Shown: positions 55,964-64,000 of the stretch, one piece after another
Numbering within the stretch: position 1 is the stretch's first letter
Layout of the letters: every line of letters starts with the position of its first letter
NCBI GenBank assembly: GCA_009735695.1
Contig: SRSL01000004.1
Span: 62,001 to 126,000, forward strand
Origin: Christiangramia bathymodioli
GTDB lineage: Bacteria; Bacteroidota; Bacteroidia; Flavobacteriales; Flavobacteriaceae
DNA length: 64,000 bases
Direction: 5' to 3'
Notes under the pieces: generated by a model
The model's database searches: none
Told to the model about the DNA's origin: nothing
What the model saw: only the letters and a program-made list of their open reading frames with translations
Made by a program: the position numbers and the translations under genes

Positions 55964-57493
55964 CTACTGGTTTTTACCTTTGATTTTTTTGTAATGAAAA
56001 AGCTCCTTTATAAATAAAGTCATCATGATCAAGGTGAGAAAGGCAAACGGGAGAGAGCTTATGATCAGGAATTTTTGCATGGCGGTTAGTACGTTGCTGT
56101 CTGGCTTCACACTTCCCAGGACTACGATTGCTTCACAGAATAAAAGAAGGAGCAGGGCCCAGATCAATCGGTAGCGTCTCCTTGGTTCTTCCTGGCCATC
56201 GTCTGTGAACATGCTCAAGACAAAAATTGCGGAATCTACCGATGTGACCAGGAAGCTAATGAGCAAAAGAATGCTAATAATATTCAGAATATTGGAAAAG
56301 GGTAGATTTTCAAAGAATATAAAAATGGAGGTAAATACATTTCCAAATTCATTCTGGTAGGAGCCAAAAGATTCGATCATTTCAAAAGCCGAAGATCCAA
56401 AAACACTAAACCAGAAAAAACTTCCTATGGAAGGAATCAGTAAAACTCCCCATATCATTTCTCGTATGCTCCTACCTTTAGATATTCTGGCAATAAAAAC
56501 TCCGGTGAACGGAGCCCAGGCTAGCCAGAAAGCCCAGTAGTAATAGGTCCAGTCGGTTAAAAATTCCTTTCCAGGGTCAAAATTTCCGCTAGCAAGGCTT
56601 AATGCTACGAAATCGATTATATACCTTAGAAAAGATTCAGCAAATCGTTCCAGGATGACTATTGAATTCCCCTCTAAAAAAACGAAAATAAGAATGAGCA
56701 GCGTAGTATAAATGTTCCAGTTCGAAATGCGTTTGATCCCCTTTTCAACTCCGGCCCAGGCCGAAATAAAAGCAAGCAGGCAGATCAAAAAAGTCAAACC
56801 AAGTATCAGAGGTAGATTTCCAGCCTCACGCGAGCTTAAATGACTAAGACCGCCTTCGATTTGAGTGGTTCCGAGACCAATAGCGGCAACAAGGCCGGTA
56901 ACGGTAGTTAAAATGGTTAAAATGTCAACACCCTTCGGTATGAACCTAAACTTCTGAAACAGCCCTAAAGAAGAGCCGAGCTTTACCTTTTCATTTCTGA
57001 CAAAAATGCTGTAGGCGATGACGAGTGCAAAAATTCCGTAGAAGGCCCAGGCCGTAAATCCCCATTGGTAAAATGTATATTCCAGGGCAATCACCTCATT
57101 GGAAGAGCCGGTTTCAATTGGAGGATTTAGAAACATAAAAACTGGTTCCTGTACGGCTCTTAGCAAAATCCCGGCACCCATTCCGGCACTGTATAACATG
57201 GCAATCCAGGAAATGCGATCGAATTGCGGAGGAGATTTTCCCAGCTTTATTTTTCCGAAAGGGGAGAACGAGATCACCAACAGGAAAATCACGCAGATCA
57301 ATCCCAGCCAGAGGTAGAAAACACCGAAGATCTCCCGCACCCATAACGAAACCTCTTCAATGGAATTGTAAAAGAATTCGGTAAAAAGAAAGATGAATAG
57401 CGAACCCGATATAAGAATTGTTGAAGAGATCAATAAAACTTGATTCTTTCGGAAAATATTAAATAAAGATCTCAGATCAGGTAGCATTTGCAT
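55964..57493 (-). CDS. BCCT family (betaine/carnitine/choline) transporter
   Basis: The 509-residue inner-membrane protein has about twelve hydrophobic helices and BCCT landmarks: WIAMLYSAGMGAGILLRAVQ (helix 3 with GMGAGI), YQWGFTAWAFYGIFALVIAY, the substrate-box region DWTYYYWAFWLAWAPFTGVF (tryptophan/tyrosine cluster) and ISKGRSIREMIWGVLLIPS. BCCT carriers import compatible solutes with sodium or protons, or exchange quaternary amines. Substrate cannot be set. The start is either ATG 57493 or ATG 57487. It lies nine bases after the SDR gene and is probably in its operon. Confidence 0.92.
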   Translation of the reverse strand: MQMLPDLRSLFNIFRKNQVLLISSTILISGSLFIFLFTEFFYNSIEEVSLWVREIFGVFYLWLGLICVIFLLVISFSPFGKIKLGKSPPQFDRISWIAMLYSAGMGAGILLRAVQEPVFMFLNPPIETGSSNEVIALEYTFYQWGFTAWAFYGIFALVIAYSIFVRNEKVKLGSSLGLFQKFRFIPKGVDILTILTTVTGLVAAIGLGTTQIEGGLSHLSSREAGNLPLILGLTFLICLLAFISAWAGVEKGIKRISNWNIYTTLLILIFVFLEGNSIVILERFAESFLRYIIDFVALSLASGNFDPGKEFLTDWTYYYWAFWLAWAPFTGVFIARISKGRSIREMIWGVLLIPSIGSFFWFSVFGSSAFEMIESFGSYQNEFGNVFTSIFIFFENLPFSNILNIISILLLISFLVTSVDSAIFVLSMFTDDGQEEPRRRYRLIWALLLLLFCEAIVVLGSVKPDSNVLTAMQKFLIISSLPFAFLTLIMMTLFIKELFHYKKIKGKNQ

Positions 57494-57502
57494 TAAATCT
57501 AC

Positions 57503-58936
57503 CTATTTTTTCTTTCCTCTGGCTATTTTATTGATCATTCCTTCGAAAATGAAAAAGTGGAAGGGGTACATGGCGTACCAGTATAGCCGGCCCCAAAGTC
57601 CTTTGGGACGGAAAACAGCATTTTGATAAAGAACATTGTCTTCATCAATTTTGAATTCCAGCCAGGCTTCACCCGGAACTTTCATTTCAGCGAACAGCAG
57701 TAATCGTCTTTCTTCACGATCGGCAAGTAAGACTCTCCAGAAATCCAGGGAATCTCCCGCATTTATTTTATTGGGATGGGTACGGCCTCTTCGTAATCCA
57801 ACGCCACCGGCTAATTTATCTAAAAAACCGCGCACATCCCATAACCAGCTGCCATAGTACCAGCCGGTAGTTCCGCCAATTGCCCAGATTCTATTCAGTA
57901 CTTCTTCAGGATCTTTTATTTTAACCGACTTTTTATCTTTTAGGCAGCCATGTTGTGGGATCTGGACATATTTGTTCAGCTCTTTTCTGAATCTTCCACT
58001 GCTAAGGCTGTCTTTCCAGCTGGATACCACCTCGTTTTGCTCTATCTTGTAAAAAGCCATTTTAATGGCATCTTTATAGCAAATAGGATCAATATTCAAA
58101 ATTTCCTGTAGCCTGGTATCTCTTGTAATTACTTCTACCGACATGCTTTCAACGAGATTTTGTGCAAGGCGATAGGATGTTGAAGTCACAAAATAAAGCC
58201 AGTAGGAACTCAACTTTGGAGACATTACAGGAACGCCAATGATCCAGATTTTTAGTCCGCGAACTTCGGCATATTGTTCCATCATTTCCTGGTAAGTGAG
58301 TATATCTGGTCCGCCAACATCAAAAGATTCGTTGTAACATTCTTCATTACCAATAACTCCGGTCAAATATTGAATGATATTCCGTATCGCGATGGGCTGG
58401 CACCTCGTTTTCACCCATTTTGGAGTGATCATGACCGGTAACTTTTCGCATAGATCCCTGATGATTTCGAAAGAAGAGCTGCCAGATCCCACAATGATTG
58501 CGGCTCGGAGGACAGTAAGATTAAAATCACCCTTGTAAAGTATTTCTTCTACCTTTTTTCTGGATTTTAGATGTTTGGAAAGCTTTTCTTCATTGATGAT
58601 TCCGCTTAAATAAATCACCTGGTTCACACTTGTTTCCGCCATCATTTTATTGAAATTCCGGGCGGCCTTGGCTTCCTTTTCGTCAAAATCCCTAGTGGAA
58701 GCGGTCATGGAATGGATGAGGTAATAGGCAACATCTATATTCTTGATTTTGTCAGGCGCTTCAGAATCCTTCAAAAAATCAAGCTCCACGATTTCCACCT
58801 TTTCCTTGAGATCTTCATTAGAAGTGAATCGATTGCGGTTTCGAACGGCGCAAATAACTTCATGGCCCTGCTCCAGTAATTGCGGCAGGAGTCGCATGCC
58901 TATATAGCCATTAGCCCCGGTAAGTAATATGCGCAT
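57503..58936 (-). CDS. Atypical SDR/NAD(P)-binding protein with C-terminal DUF2867 domain
   Basis: The 477-residue protein has an N-terminal Rossmann domain (MRILLTGANGYIGMRLLPQL, IKNIDVAYYLIHSM, LTVLRAAIIVGSGSSSFEII) of the atypical SDR, NmrA-like type, and a C-terminal DUF2867 domain from ~330 (IWAIGGTTGWYYGSWLWDVR, GDSLDFWRVLLADREERRLL, PGEAWLEFKIDEDN, GLWGRLYWYAMYPFHFFIFE). The combination is common in Bacteroidetes and actinobacteria but the reaction is unknown. A membrane-associated lipid or steroid role is sometimes suggested for DUF2867; that is not shown here. It is the first gene of a pair with the BCCT transporter. Confidence 0.85.
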   Translation of the reverse strand: MRILLTGANGYIGMRLLPQLLEQGHEVICAVRNRNRFTSNEDLKEKVEIVELDFLKDSEAPDKIKNIDVAYYLIHSMTASTRDFDEKEAKAARNFNKMMAETSVNQVIYLSGIINEEKLSKHLKSRKKVEEILYKGDFNLTVLRAAIIVGSGSSSFEIIRDLCEKLPVMITPKWVKTRCQPIAIRNIIQYLTGVIGNEECYNESFDVGGPDILTYQEMMEQYAEVRGLKIWIIGVPVMSPKLSSYWLYFVTSTSYRLAQNLVESMSVEVITRDTRLQEILNIDPICYKDAIKMAFYKIEQNEVVSSWKDSLSSGRFRKELNKYVQIPQHGCLKDKKSVKIKDPEEVLNRIWAIGGTTGWYYGSWLWDVRGFLDKLAGGVGLRRGRTHPNKINAGDSLDFWRVLLADREERRLLLFAEMKVPGEAWLEFKIDEDNVLYQNAVFRPKGLWGRLYWYAMYPFHFFIFEGMINKIARGKKK

Positions 58937-59005
58937 TGCGAAGATTTGATCTTAAATTAGAAATTTAATCAGTACTTTCACCGCAGATTAATAAAACTTT
59001 ATTAA

Positions 59006-59209
59006 ATGAATAACGTGTTAAAATTCGTCCTGCTTATCATTGGAGTAGGACTGGTTGGATACGGACTTTATACGCTCATCACTCCTGAATTCGCCATAGA
59101 TGCCGGCCCGATCCAGGTAGAAGCGCATGGTGACAATACACAGTCTTACGCGATGATCGCCTTCGGAATTCTTTCCCTTATAGGTGGGCTGGCCTTCAAT
59201 AAGCGCTGA
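59006..59209 (+). CDS. Small two-helix membrane protein of unknown function
   Basis: The 67-residue protein has two hydrophobic helices (VLKFVLLIIGVGLVGYGLYT and YAMIAFGILSLIGGLAFNKR) with a short acidic connection (PIQVEAHGDNTQS). This is typical of small inner-membrane proteins of Bacteroidetes. No function is known. Its stop abuts the stop of marC on the other strand with no base between, so the two transcripts must overlap. Confidence 0.7.
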   Translation: MNNVLKFVLLIIGVGLVGYGLYTLITPEFAIDAGPIQVEAHGDNTQSYAMIAFGILSLIGGLAFNKR

Positions 59210-59842
59210 TTAGCCGAAGAATTTCCCTAAAAGGTTCATTACTGAAGAGCTTATATATTCGATTCCGATAGCTATAACAATGAACCCAATAATTCGGGAT
59301 ATGGCATTGATCCCCGAAGCACCGAGCATACCCACAATGTAATGCGAACTTCTAAGAACCAGGAAAGTTGCCAGGCATACGGCGAAGATCGCCGACACCG
59401 CGATCAATTTATCATTGAAGCCTTCATATTCCTGGTACAGGCCAATTAAAAAAGAGATGCTCCCTGGGCCTGCAAGCATGGGAATAGCCAGAGGAGTAAG
59501 GGAAACGCCCTCTCGCTGCTGCACATCTTCCTGAACCTTTGGCCGGTGCATACCCTTATGTTTCACAAAGGAACCGGTAAGCAGTGCAAAACCTGAACTG
59601 GCAATAATTAATCCGCCGGCGATTCTAAGGGAGTCAAGGCTAATTCCGAAGAAGTTGAGAATATAGCGGCCGGTGAAAAAGCTAATGAGCAGGATCACGA
59701 AAATATTGATCGCCGTTAAGATGGAAGTCTTTGATTTTTCAGCTGTAGAATCATCCTTAGTAAGACCAACAAAAATAGGAACAGTTCCCAGGGGATTGAT
59801 CACCGAGAAAAGCGCTGCAAAAACATAAATAAATAGATCCAT
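59210..59842 (-). CDS. marC: MarC family (UPF0056) membrane protein
   Basis: ATG 59842 (MDLFIYVFAALFSVINPLGT) is used; a TTG 15 bases upstream is less likely. The 210-residue protein has six hydrophobic helices and the MarC pattern: FSVINPLGTVPIFVGLT near the start, ILNFFGISLDSLRIAGGLII, SLTPLAIPMLAGPGSISFLI and a final GIEYISSSVMNLL. The family was once linked to multiple antibiotic resistance; that role was withdrawn and some members export amino acids. The role here is unknown. Confidence 0.92.
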   Translation of the reverse strand: MDLFIYVFAALFSVINPLGTVPIFVGLTKDDSTAEKSKTSILTAINIFVILLISFFTGRYILNFFGISLDSLRIAGGLIIASSGFALLTGSFVKHKGMHRPKVQEDVQQREGVSLTPLAIPMLAGPGSISFLIGLYQEYEGFNDKLIAVSAIFAVCLATFLVLRSSHYIVGMLGASGINAISRIIGFIVIAIGIEYISSSVMNLLGKFFG

Positions 59843-59950
59843 TCGTTTTTGCCGCAAAATTGCTGCAGCTTTCGAATGATTCGATTACCGGAAAATGAAA
59901 TTTAGGTTATCGAAAAGCGATTATTTCAGCTCAGTGTAAAATCAATCTAA

Positions 59951-60376
59951 TCAGAGGTCGTCTATCTGGGAAGGAGCGTTATCAGCTTTATAGTCCAGGA
60001 TCTTTTTAAAGAATTTATGGATGCCGGGTGTATCGGCCTTCACCTTAATGAAATAGTGGTCCCGGTAAATACTGTATTCTTCAGCTCTTCCTTTGTAAAG
60101 GTTCAGTTTGAAATAAGGGATGATGAGCGCATAGGTTTCCAGGAGCGATCGAAACATGACAATAATTCCTTTGTTCCGCATCTCCACATTGCAAACATTT
60201 GCATTATTGTCCAGAACCAGCAGGTTGTGAATGTCTATACTCGCAGAGGTGATCTGTAATTTTGGGGAACCCGTGCCTTTTAATTTTACACGTTCGAATA
60301 AAGTGAAGGGCTTGCCAACTTCATTATTGATCCTTTCTGAAATGGCAGGCCTGTTATAAGATATATTCAGTAGCAT
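59951..60376 (-). CDS. Conserved hypothetical cytoplasmic protein
   Basis: The 141-residue protein has no signal peptide. It has mixed helix/strand content: GKPFTLFERVKLKGTGSPKL, FRSLLETYALIIPYFKLNLY, DHYFIKVKADTPGIHKFFKK. I do not recognise a family. A one-mismatch -7 box (TATATTTA, minus strand, 60387-60394) lies 10 bases upstream of the ATG, and it is divergent from argS. The clean start, length and good codon pattern support a real gene. Confidence 0.7.
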   Translation of the reverse strand: MLLNISYNRPAISERINNEVGKPFTLFERVKLKGTGSPKLQITSASIDIHNLLVLDNNANVCNVEMRNKGIIVMFRSLLETYALIIPYFKLNLYKGRAEEYSIYRDHYFIKVKADTPGIHKFFKKILDYKADNAPSQIDDL

Positions 60377-60419
60377 TCTTTTTTCCTAAATATAAGCATT
60401 TGCGTATTAAGCCTGGGGC

Positions 60420-60446
60420 TTGAAACTTCATTTCTTTTTATCTTTG
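60420..60446 (+). promoter_or_regulatory. Promoter of argS
   Basis: TTG at 60420-60422 and TATCTTTG at 60439-60446 match the -33 and -7 elements with a 16-base spacer. Transcription would start about 35 bases before ATG 60488. Confidence 0.6.
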
Positions 60447-60487
60447 CGCACTTGGATACTGAAAATCGCCCAAAAAGCACTGGAAAA

Positions 60488-62266
60488 ATGAATATTGAAA
60501 AAAATCTGGCAGCAAAGGTTAAGGAAGCCGTACAAAAACATTATGAAGTTGAACTTGAAAATTTTGAATTTCAGCCAACTCGTAAAGATTTTGAAGGAGA
60601 TATCACCCTTGTGGTCTTTCCTATGCTTAAACAGATCAAGACCAATCCAGCCCAGTTAGCAGATACTATCGGGAAATACCTGGAGTCTGAGGTCGAAGAA
60701 GTGGCCCGTTATAATGTGGTACAGGGATTCCTGAACATCGTGATAAGCGATGAATATTATATCGATTTTTTCAATGAAGTTAAAGACAGGGAAGATTTTG
60801 GAATTCTGCTGCCCCAGAGCGATGCCAGCGGGATCATGGTGGAGTATTCTTCGCCTAATACCAATAAACCGCTTCATTTAGGGCATATAAGAAATAACCT
60901 GCTCGGTTATTCGGTTTCTGAAATTCTGAAAGCTGCAGGGAATGAGGTTTACAAGGTGCAGGTGATCAACGATCGTGGGATACACATCTGTAAGTCGATG
61001 GTGGCCTGGCAGAAATTTGGAAATGGAGAAACTCCGGAGTCTACAGGGCTTAAAGGAGATAAACTGGTTGGGAATTATTATGTGAAGTTCGACCAGGAAT
61101 ATAAAAAAGAGATCGCGCAGTTGCAGGAAGCGGGAAAATCGGAAGACGAGGCAAAGGCTGAAGCACCGATTTTTGTGGAAGCACAGGAAATGCTCAGAAA
61201 ATGGGAAGCTAACGATCCTGAAGTCGTAAAATTGTGGTCTACCATGAACCAGTGGGTTTATGATGGTTTTGATAAAACCTACCAGACACTAGGAGTCGAT
61301 TTCGATAAGAATTATTACGAAAGTGAAACGTATCTGCTTGGAAAGGATAATGTTCAAAAAGGCCTGGAAGATGGTGTGTTCTTTAAAAAAGAAGATGGCA
61401 GTGTTTGGATAGATCTGAGCGATGAAGGCCTGGATGAAAAAATTGTGCTGAGGAGTGACGGTACTGCTGTTTATATGACCCAGGATATTGGGACTGCCAT
61501 TCAGAGATTTGCCGATTTTGATATCAACCAGATGGTTTATACAGTTGGAAATGAACAGGAGTATCACTTCAAGGTGCTTTTCCTTATTCTCAAAAAACTG
61601 GGATACGAATGGGCAGATGCGCTATATCACCTAAGCTACGGAATGGTAGACCTGCCTAGCGGAAAAATGAAGAGCCGTGAAGGAACAGTAGTTGATGCCG
61701 ATGATCTTATTAGAGAAATGGCTGAAACCGCTAAAAGCATTTCGGAAGAATTAGGAAAACTAGATGGATATTCTGAAGCCGAAAAAGAAGACCTATATCG
61801 CATTATTGGTCTAGGAGCATTAAAATATTATATTCTGAAGGTAGATCCAAGAAAGCGGATTCTTTTCAACCCCGAAGAATCGGTAGATTTCCAGGGGAAT
61901 ACCGGTCCATTTATCCAGTATACCTATGCCAGGATACAATCCATCCTGAGAAAAGCCGATTTTGATACTTCGGCAGAACTTTCGTCAGATTTCAAATTTC
62001 ATGAAAAAGAGAAGGAATTGATCAAGCAGATCCAGCTTTTTCCTGAAACTGTTGGCCTGGCTGCAGAGAATCATTCTCCGGCTCTGATAGCGAATTACGT
62101 ATACGAGCTGGTTAAATCATTCAATTCGTTCTACCAGAATGTGCCAATTCTGGGTGTAGATGATGAATCCGAAAAGATTTTCAGAGTGCAACTTTCGGCC
62201 GTGGTGGCTAACCTTATTAAGTCTGGATTTGGTTTACTGGGTATCGAAGTTCCGGAAAGAATGTAA
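60488..62266 (+). CDS. argS: Arginyl-tRNA synthetase
   Basis: ATG 60488 (MNIEKNLAAKVKEAVQKHYE) is chosen; upstream in-frame codons reach into the promoter. The 592-residue class I synthetase has the HIGH motif in SSPNTNKPLHLGHIRNNLLG (about residues 125-144), VQVINDRGIHICKSMVAW, and the KMSKS-equivalent SGKMKSREGTVVDADDLI. It ends in a DALR anticodon-binding domain (FIQYTYARIQSILRKADFD, VANLIKSGFGLLGIEVPERM). Length is normal. It charges tRNA-Arg in the cytoplasm. Confidence 0.97.
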   Translation: MNIEKNLAAKVKEAVQKHYEVELENFEFQPTRKDFEGDITLVVFPMLKQIKTNPAQLADTIGKYLESEVEEVARYNVVQGFLNIVISDEYYIDFFNEVKDREDFGILLPQSDASGIMVEYSSPNTNKPLHLGHIRNNLLGYSVSEILKAAGNEVYKVQVINDRGIHICKSMVAWQKFGNGETPESTGLKGDKLVGNYYVKFDQEYKKEIAQLQEAGKSEDEAKAEAPIFVEAQEMLRKWEANDPEVVKLWSTMNQWVYDGFDKTYQTLGVDFDKNYYESETYLLGKDNVQKGLEDGVFFKKEDGSVWIDLSDEGLDEKIVLRSDGTAVYMTQDIGTAIQRFADFDINQMVYTVGNEQEYHFKVLFLILKKLGYEWADALYHLSYGMVDLPSGKMKSREGTVVDADDLIREMAETAKSISEELGKLDGYSEAEKEDLYRIIGLGALKYYILKVDPRKRILFNPEESVDFQGNTGPFIQYTYARIQSILRKADFDTSAELSSDFKFHEKEKELIKQIQLFPETVGLAAENHSPALIANYVYELVKSFNSFYQNVPILGVDDESEKIFRVQLSAVVANLIKSGFGLLGIEVPERM

Positions 62267-62311
62267 GCTAGGGGTAGAGTTTAGAAAATTAAAAGAGAAA
62301 AAGAAAATTTT

Positions 62312-62339
62312 CGTCATGCTGAACTTGTTTCAGTATCTA
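62312..62339. repeat. Dispersed short intergenic repeat (MLNLFQ type)
   Basis: The bases from CGTCATGCTGAACTTGTTTC to CAGTATCT match, apart from one base (GTATCT for GCATCT), a short repeat I know from many bacterial genomes, which translates spuriously as VMLNLFQ in the frame. It lies 46 bases after the argS stop. Only one copy is visible in this window, so its repeat nature rests on prior knowledge. Confidence 0.5.
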
Positions 62340-62396
62340 AACGGAAAGGGCAAACGAATTTTGATTTTTGAACTTTCTCTTTCAGCTTCAAATCAT

Positions 62397-62404
62397 TAAA
62401 TTTG
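62397..62404 (+). promoter_or_regulatory. Candidate -7 element before ffh
   Basis: TAAATTTG is a full match to TAnnTTTG and is followed by CAACTC; the ATG is 46 bases downstream. A TTTG at 62367-62370 lies 26 bases upstream, longer than the usual spacer. Confidence 0.5.
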
Positions 62405-62449
62405 CAACTCGCTGCCTGGCAGCAATAGTATAAAATTACAGGAAAGATT

Positions 62450-63778
62450 ATGTTTGATAATTTAAGTGATAAGTTAGATAGTGCCTTTCACGTTCTGAAG
62501 GGGCATGGGCAAATTACAGAGATCAACGTTGCAGAGAGCCTTAAAGAGGTGAGACGTGCACTGGTAGATGCCGATGTTAACTACAAGATTGCCAAGGATT
62601 TTACCAATACGGTAAAGGAAAAGGCTCTTGGGCAGGACGTATTGAAAACCCTGAAGCCTGGACAGTTAATGGTGAAGCTTGTGAAGGACGAGCTTACCCA
62701 ATTAATGGGAGGAGAAGCTGAAGGAATCAATCTTTCCGGGAATCCTTCTGTAATTTTGATGTCTGGTTTACAGGGTAGTGGTAAAACCACTTTCTCAGGT
62801 AAACTGGCCAATTTCCTTAAAAATAAAAAGACTAAAAAGCCTCTTTTAGTAGCCTGCGACGTTTATCGTCCTGCGGCGATCAACCAGTTACATGTCGTTG
62901 GTGAGCAGGTTGGTGTTGAGGTATATTCTGAAGAAGGTAACCAGGACCCGGTAGCTATTTCAAAGAATGCGATCGCCCATGCGAAAGAAAATGGTCATAA
63001 TGTGGTGATCATCGATACCGCGGGTAGACTTGCCGTTGATGAGGCGATGATGACCGAGATCAAGAATATTCATGATGCCATTGAGCCTCAGGAAACCCTT
63101 TTCGTGGTAGATTCCATGACCGGGCAGGATGCCGTGAATACGGCAAAAGCCTTTAATGACAGGCTGAATTTTGACGGGGTGATCCTTACCAAGCTTGATG
63201 GTGATACCAGGGGTGGTGCTGCGATCTCGATCAAATCGGTGGTTAACAAGCCTATTAAATTCATCGGTACGGGAGAGAAAATGGATGCGATAGACATCTT
63301 TTATCCGTCTCGTATGGCCGACAGGATCCTCGGAATGGGAGATGTTGTTTCCCTTGTGGAGCGTGCTCAGGAGCAGTACGATGAGGAGGAAGCAAGAAAG
63401 CTGCAGAAAAAGATCGCCAAGAACGCATTTGGATTTGACGATTTCCTTAACCAGCTTCAGCAGATCAAAAAGATGGGGTCTATGAAGGATCTGTTAGGAA
63501 TGATACCTGGAGCCGGAAAAATGCTAAAGGATGTGGATATCGATGATGATGCCTTTAAAGGCATCGAGGCGATCATTCATTCAATGACACCAGGAGAACG
63601 AAGCGAGCCTAAGATTATCAATGCCAGTAGAAAGAAAAGAATTGCGAAGGGTTCGGGTACTTCCGTTCAGGAAGTGAATCAACTATTAAAGCAATTCAAC
63701 CAGATGGGTAAAATGATGAAGATGATGCAGGGTGGCGGCGGCCGTAAAATGATGCAAATGATGAAGGGAATGAAATAA
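62450..63778 (+). CDS. ffh: Signal recognition particle GTPase Ffh (SRP54)
   Basis: The 442-residue protein delivers membrane proteins to SecYEG via FtsY. The N domain (MFDNLSDKLDSAFHVLKGHG, VRRALVDADVNYKIAKDFT) is followed by the G domain: GLQGSGKTTFSGKLANFL (G1), VACDVYRPAAINQL, DTAGRLAVDEAMM (G3), TKLDGDTRGGAAISI (G4) and KFIGTGEKMDAIDIF. The M domain has RILGMGDVVSLVERAQEQYD and a methionine-rich end (MGKMMKMMQGGGGRKMMQMM) for signal-peptide binding. Length is normal. A terminator hairpin overlaps the stop codon. Confidence 0.98.
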   Translation: MFDNLSDKLDSAFHVLKGHGQITEINVAESLKEVRRALVDADVNYKIAKDFTNTVKEKALGQDVLKTLKPGQLMVKLVKDELTQLMGGEAEGINLSGNPSVILMSGLQGSGKTTFSGKLANFLKNKKTKKPLLVACDVYRPAAINQLHVVGEQVGVEVYSEEGNQDPVAISKNAIAHAKENGHNVVIIDTAGRLAVDEAMMTEIKNIHDAIEPQETLFVVDSMTGQDAVNTAKAFNDRLNFDGVILTKLDGDTRGGAAISIKSVVNKPIKFIGTGEKMDAIDIFYPSRMADRILGMGDVVSLVERAQEQYDEEEARKLQKKIAKNAFGFDDFLNQLQQIKKMGSMKDLLGMIPGAGKMLKDVDIDDDAFKGIEAIIHSMTPGERSEPKIINASRKKRIAKGSGTSVQEVNQLLKQFNQMGKMMKMMQGGGGRKMMQMMKGMK

Positions 63779-63790
63779 TTCCCTTTTTTT
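63764..63790 (+). terminator. Rho-independent terminator overlapping the ffh stop
   Basis: AAGGGAAT pairs with ATTCCCTT around a six-base loop and a run of T follows. The ffh stop codon (63776-63778) lies in the loop/stem region, so the hairpin is partly coding. Confidence 0.75.
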
Positions 63791-63822
63791 AATATCCAAC
63801 AACACATAACACACAACTAAAC

Positions 63823-64000
63823 ATGACCATTCTCGACGGTAAAAAGGTGAGCAATGACATCAAGGATGAAATTGCTGCCGAGGTTGCCAAAATGAAAAAA
63901 CGTGGTGAGAAAGTTCCTCATCTGGCCGCAATCATAGTAGGTAAGGACGGTGCCAGTATGACCTACGTAAACTCCAAGGTGAAAGCCTGCGAACGTGTTG
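63823..64000 (+). CDS. folD: FolD bifunctional methylenetetrahydrofolate dehydrogenase/cyclohydrolase, 3' end outside window
   Basis: Only the first 59 residues are present, starting MTILDGKKVSNDIKDEIAAE. The GKDGASMTYVNSKVKACERV stretch matches the FolD motif VGxDxASxxYVxxKxKAC, with the catalytic lysine in YVNSKVK. FolD interconverts one-carbon folates in the cytoplasm. ATG 63823 is the family start. The gene continues past the window edge, so length and C-terminal NADP domain cannot be checked. Confidence 0.93.
   Translation, partial: MTILDGKKVSNDIKDEIAAEVAKMKKRGEKVPHLAAIIVGKDGASMTYVNSKVKACERV

Noticed and set aside
62160-62399. 79-codon frame overlapping the argS end
   Set aside because: Its only notable part, VMLNLFQ, comes from the dispersed repeat; the rest is a shadow of argS.

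Overview
The window is a chromosomal segment of a marine-type Bacteroidota, most likely family Flavobacteriaceae. A Gramella/Christiangramia-like genus is a guess from protein style, not shown here. The signs are two SusC/SusD pairs, a DUF5723 outer-membrane protein, promoters of the Bacteroidetes type (TTG or TTTG at -33, TAnnTTTG at -7), few Shine-Dalgarno sequences, zinc-free S14 and L36, and L17 with a long lysine/glutamate tail. No phage, insertion sequence, CRISPR array, tRNA or rRNA gene was seen.

Layout. 1-7.9 kb: the end of a Mur-ligase-like gene, radC, a polysaccharide-deacetylase relative that seems to have lost its catalytic motifs, a YjjG-type nucleotidase, three envelope or secreted proteins (lipoprotein, DUF5723 barrel, secreted protein), then rarA (-) and a rhomboid protease (+). 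7.9-19.7 kb (all -): rlmB, then two nutrient-uptake units separated by a terminator: susC-susD (19.7-14.9 kb) and susC-susD-small lipoprotein (14.6-8.8 kb). 20.1-37.4 kb (+): an uninterrupted fused str-S10-spc-alpha operon, rpsL to rplQ, including fusA, secY, infA, rpmJ and rpoA, with a clear promoter at its head and a terminator at its end. A 149-base gap between rpsJ and rplC holds two stable hairpins and looks like an internal regulatory leader. 37.5-45.9 kb (+): carA, two small envelope proteins, eno, a glycogen-synthase-like gene, gltA and a zinc-type dehydrogenase.

45.9-50.9 kb (-) is the most unusual part. A 1246-residue protein joins a processive family-2 glycosyltransferase with membrane helices, a GH26-like hydrolase domain with both glutamates, and a third domain that looks like a degenerate copy of the glycosidase encoded by the overlapping upstream gene. 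This reads as a two-gene exopolysaccharide synthesis and trimming system. 51.1-53.0 kb (+): two consecutive arginine-deiminase-superfamily hydrolases (DDAH-like and CtlX). 53.0-59.8 kb (mostly -): a parallel beta-helix lipoprotein, a BCCT transporter downstream of an atypical SDR/DUF2867 protein, a small membrane protein and a MarC-family protein. 60-64 kb: a small conserved protein of unknown function, argS, ffh and the start of folD.

The core genes supply translation, protein export, central carbon metabolism and pyrimidine/arginine metabolism. The accessory parts deal with glycan uptake (SusCD), glycan synthesis (GT2-GH locus) and the cell surface. All calls rest on reading motifs and gene order; no database search was possible.
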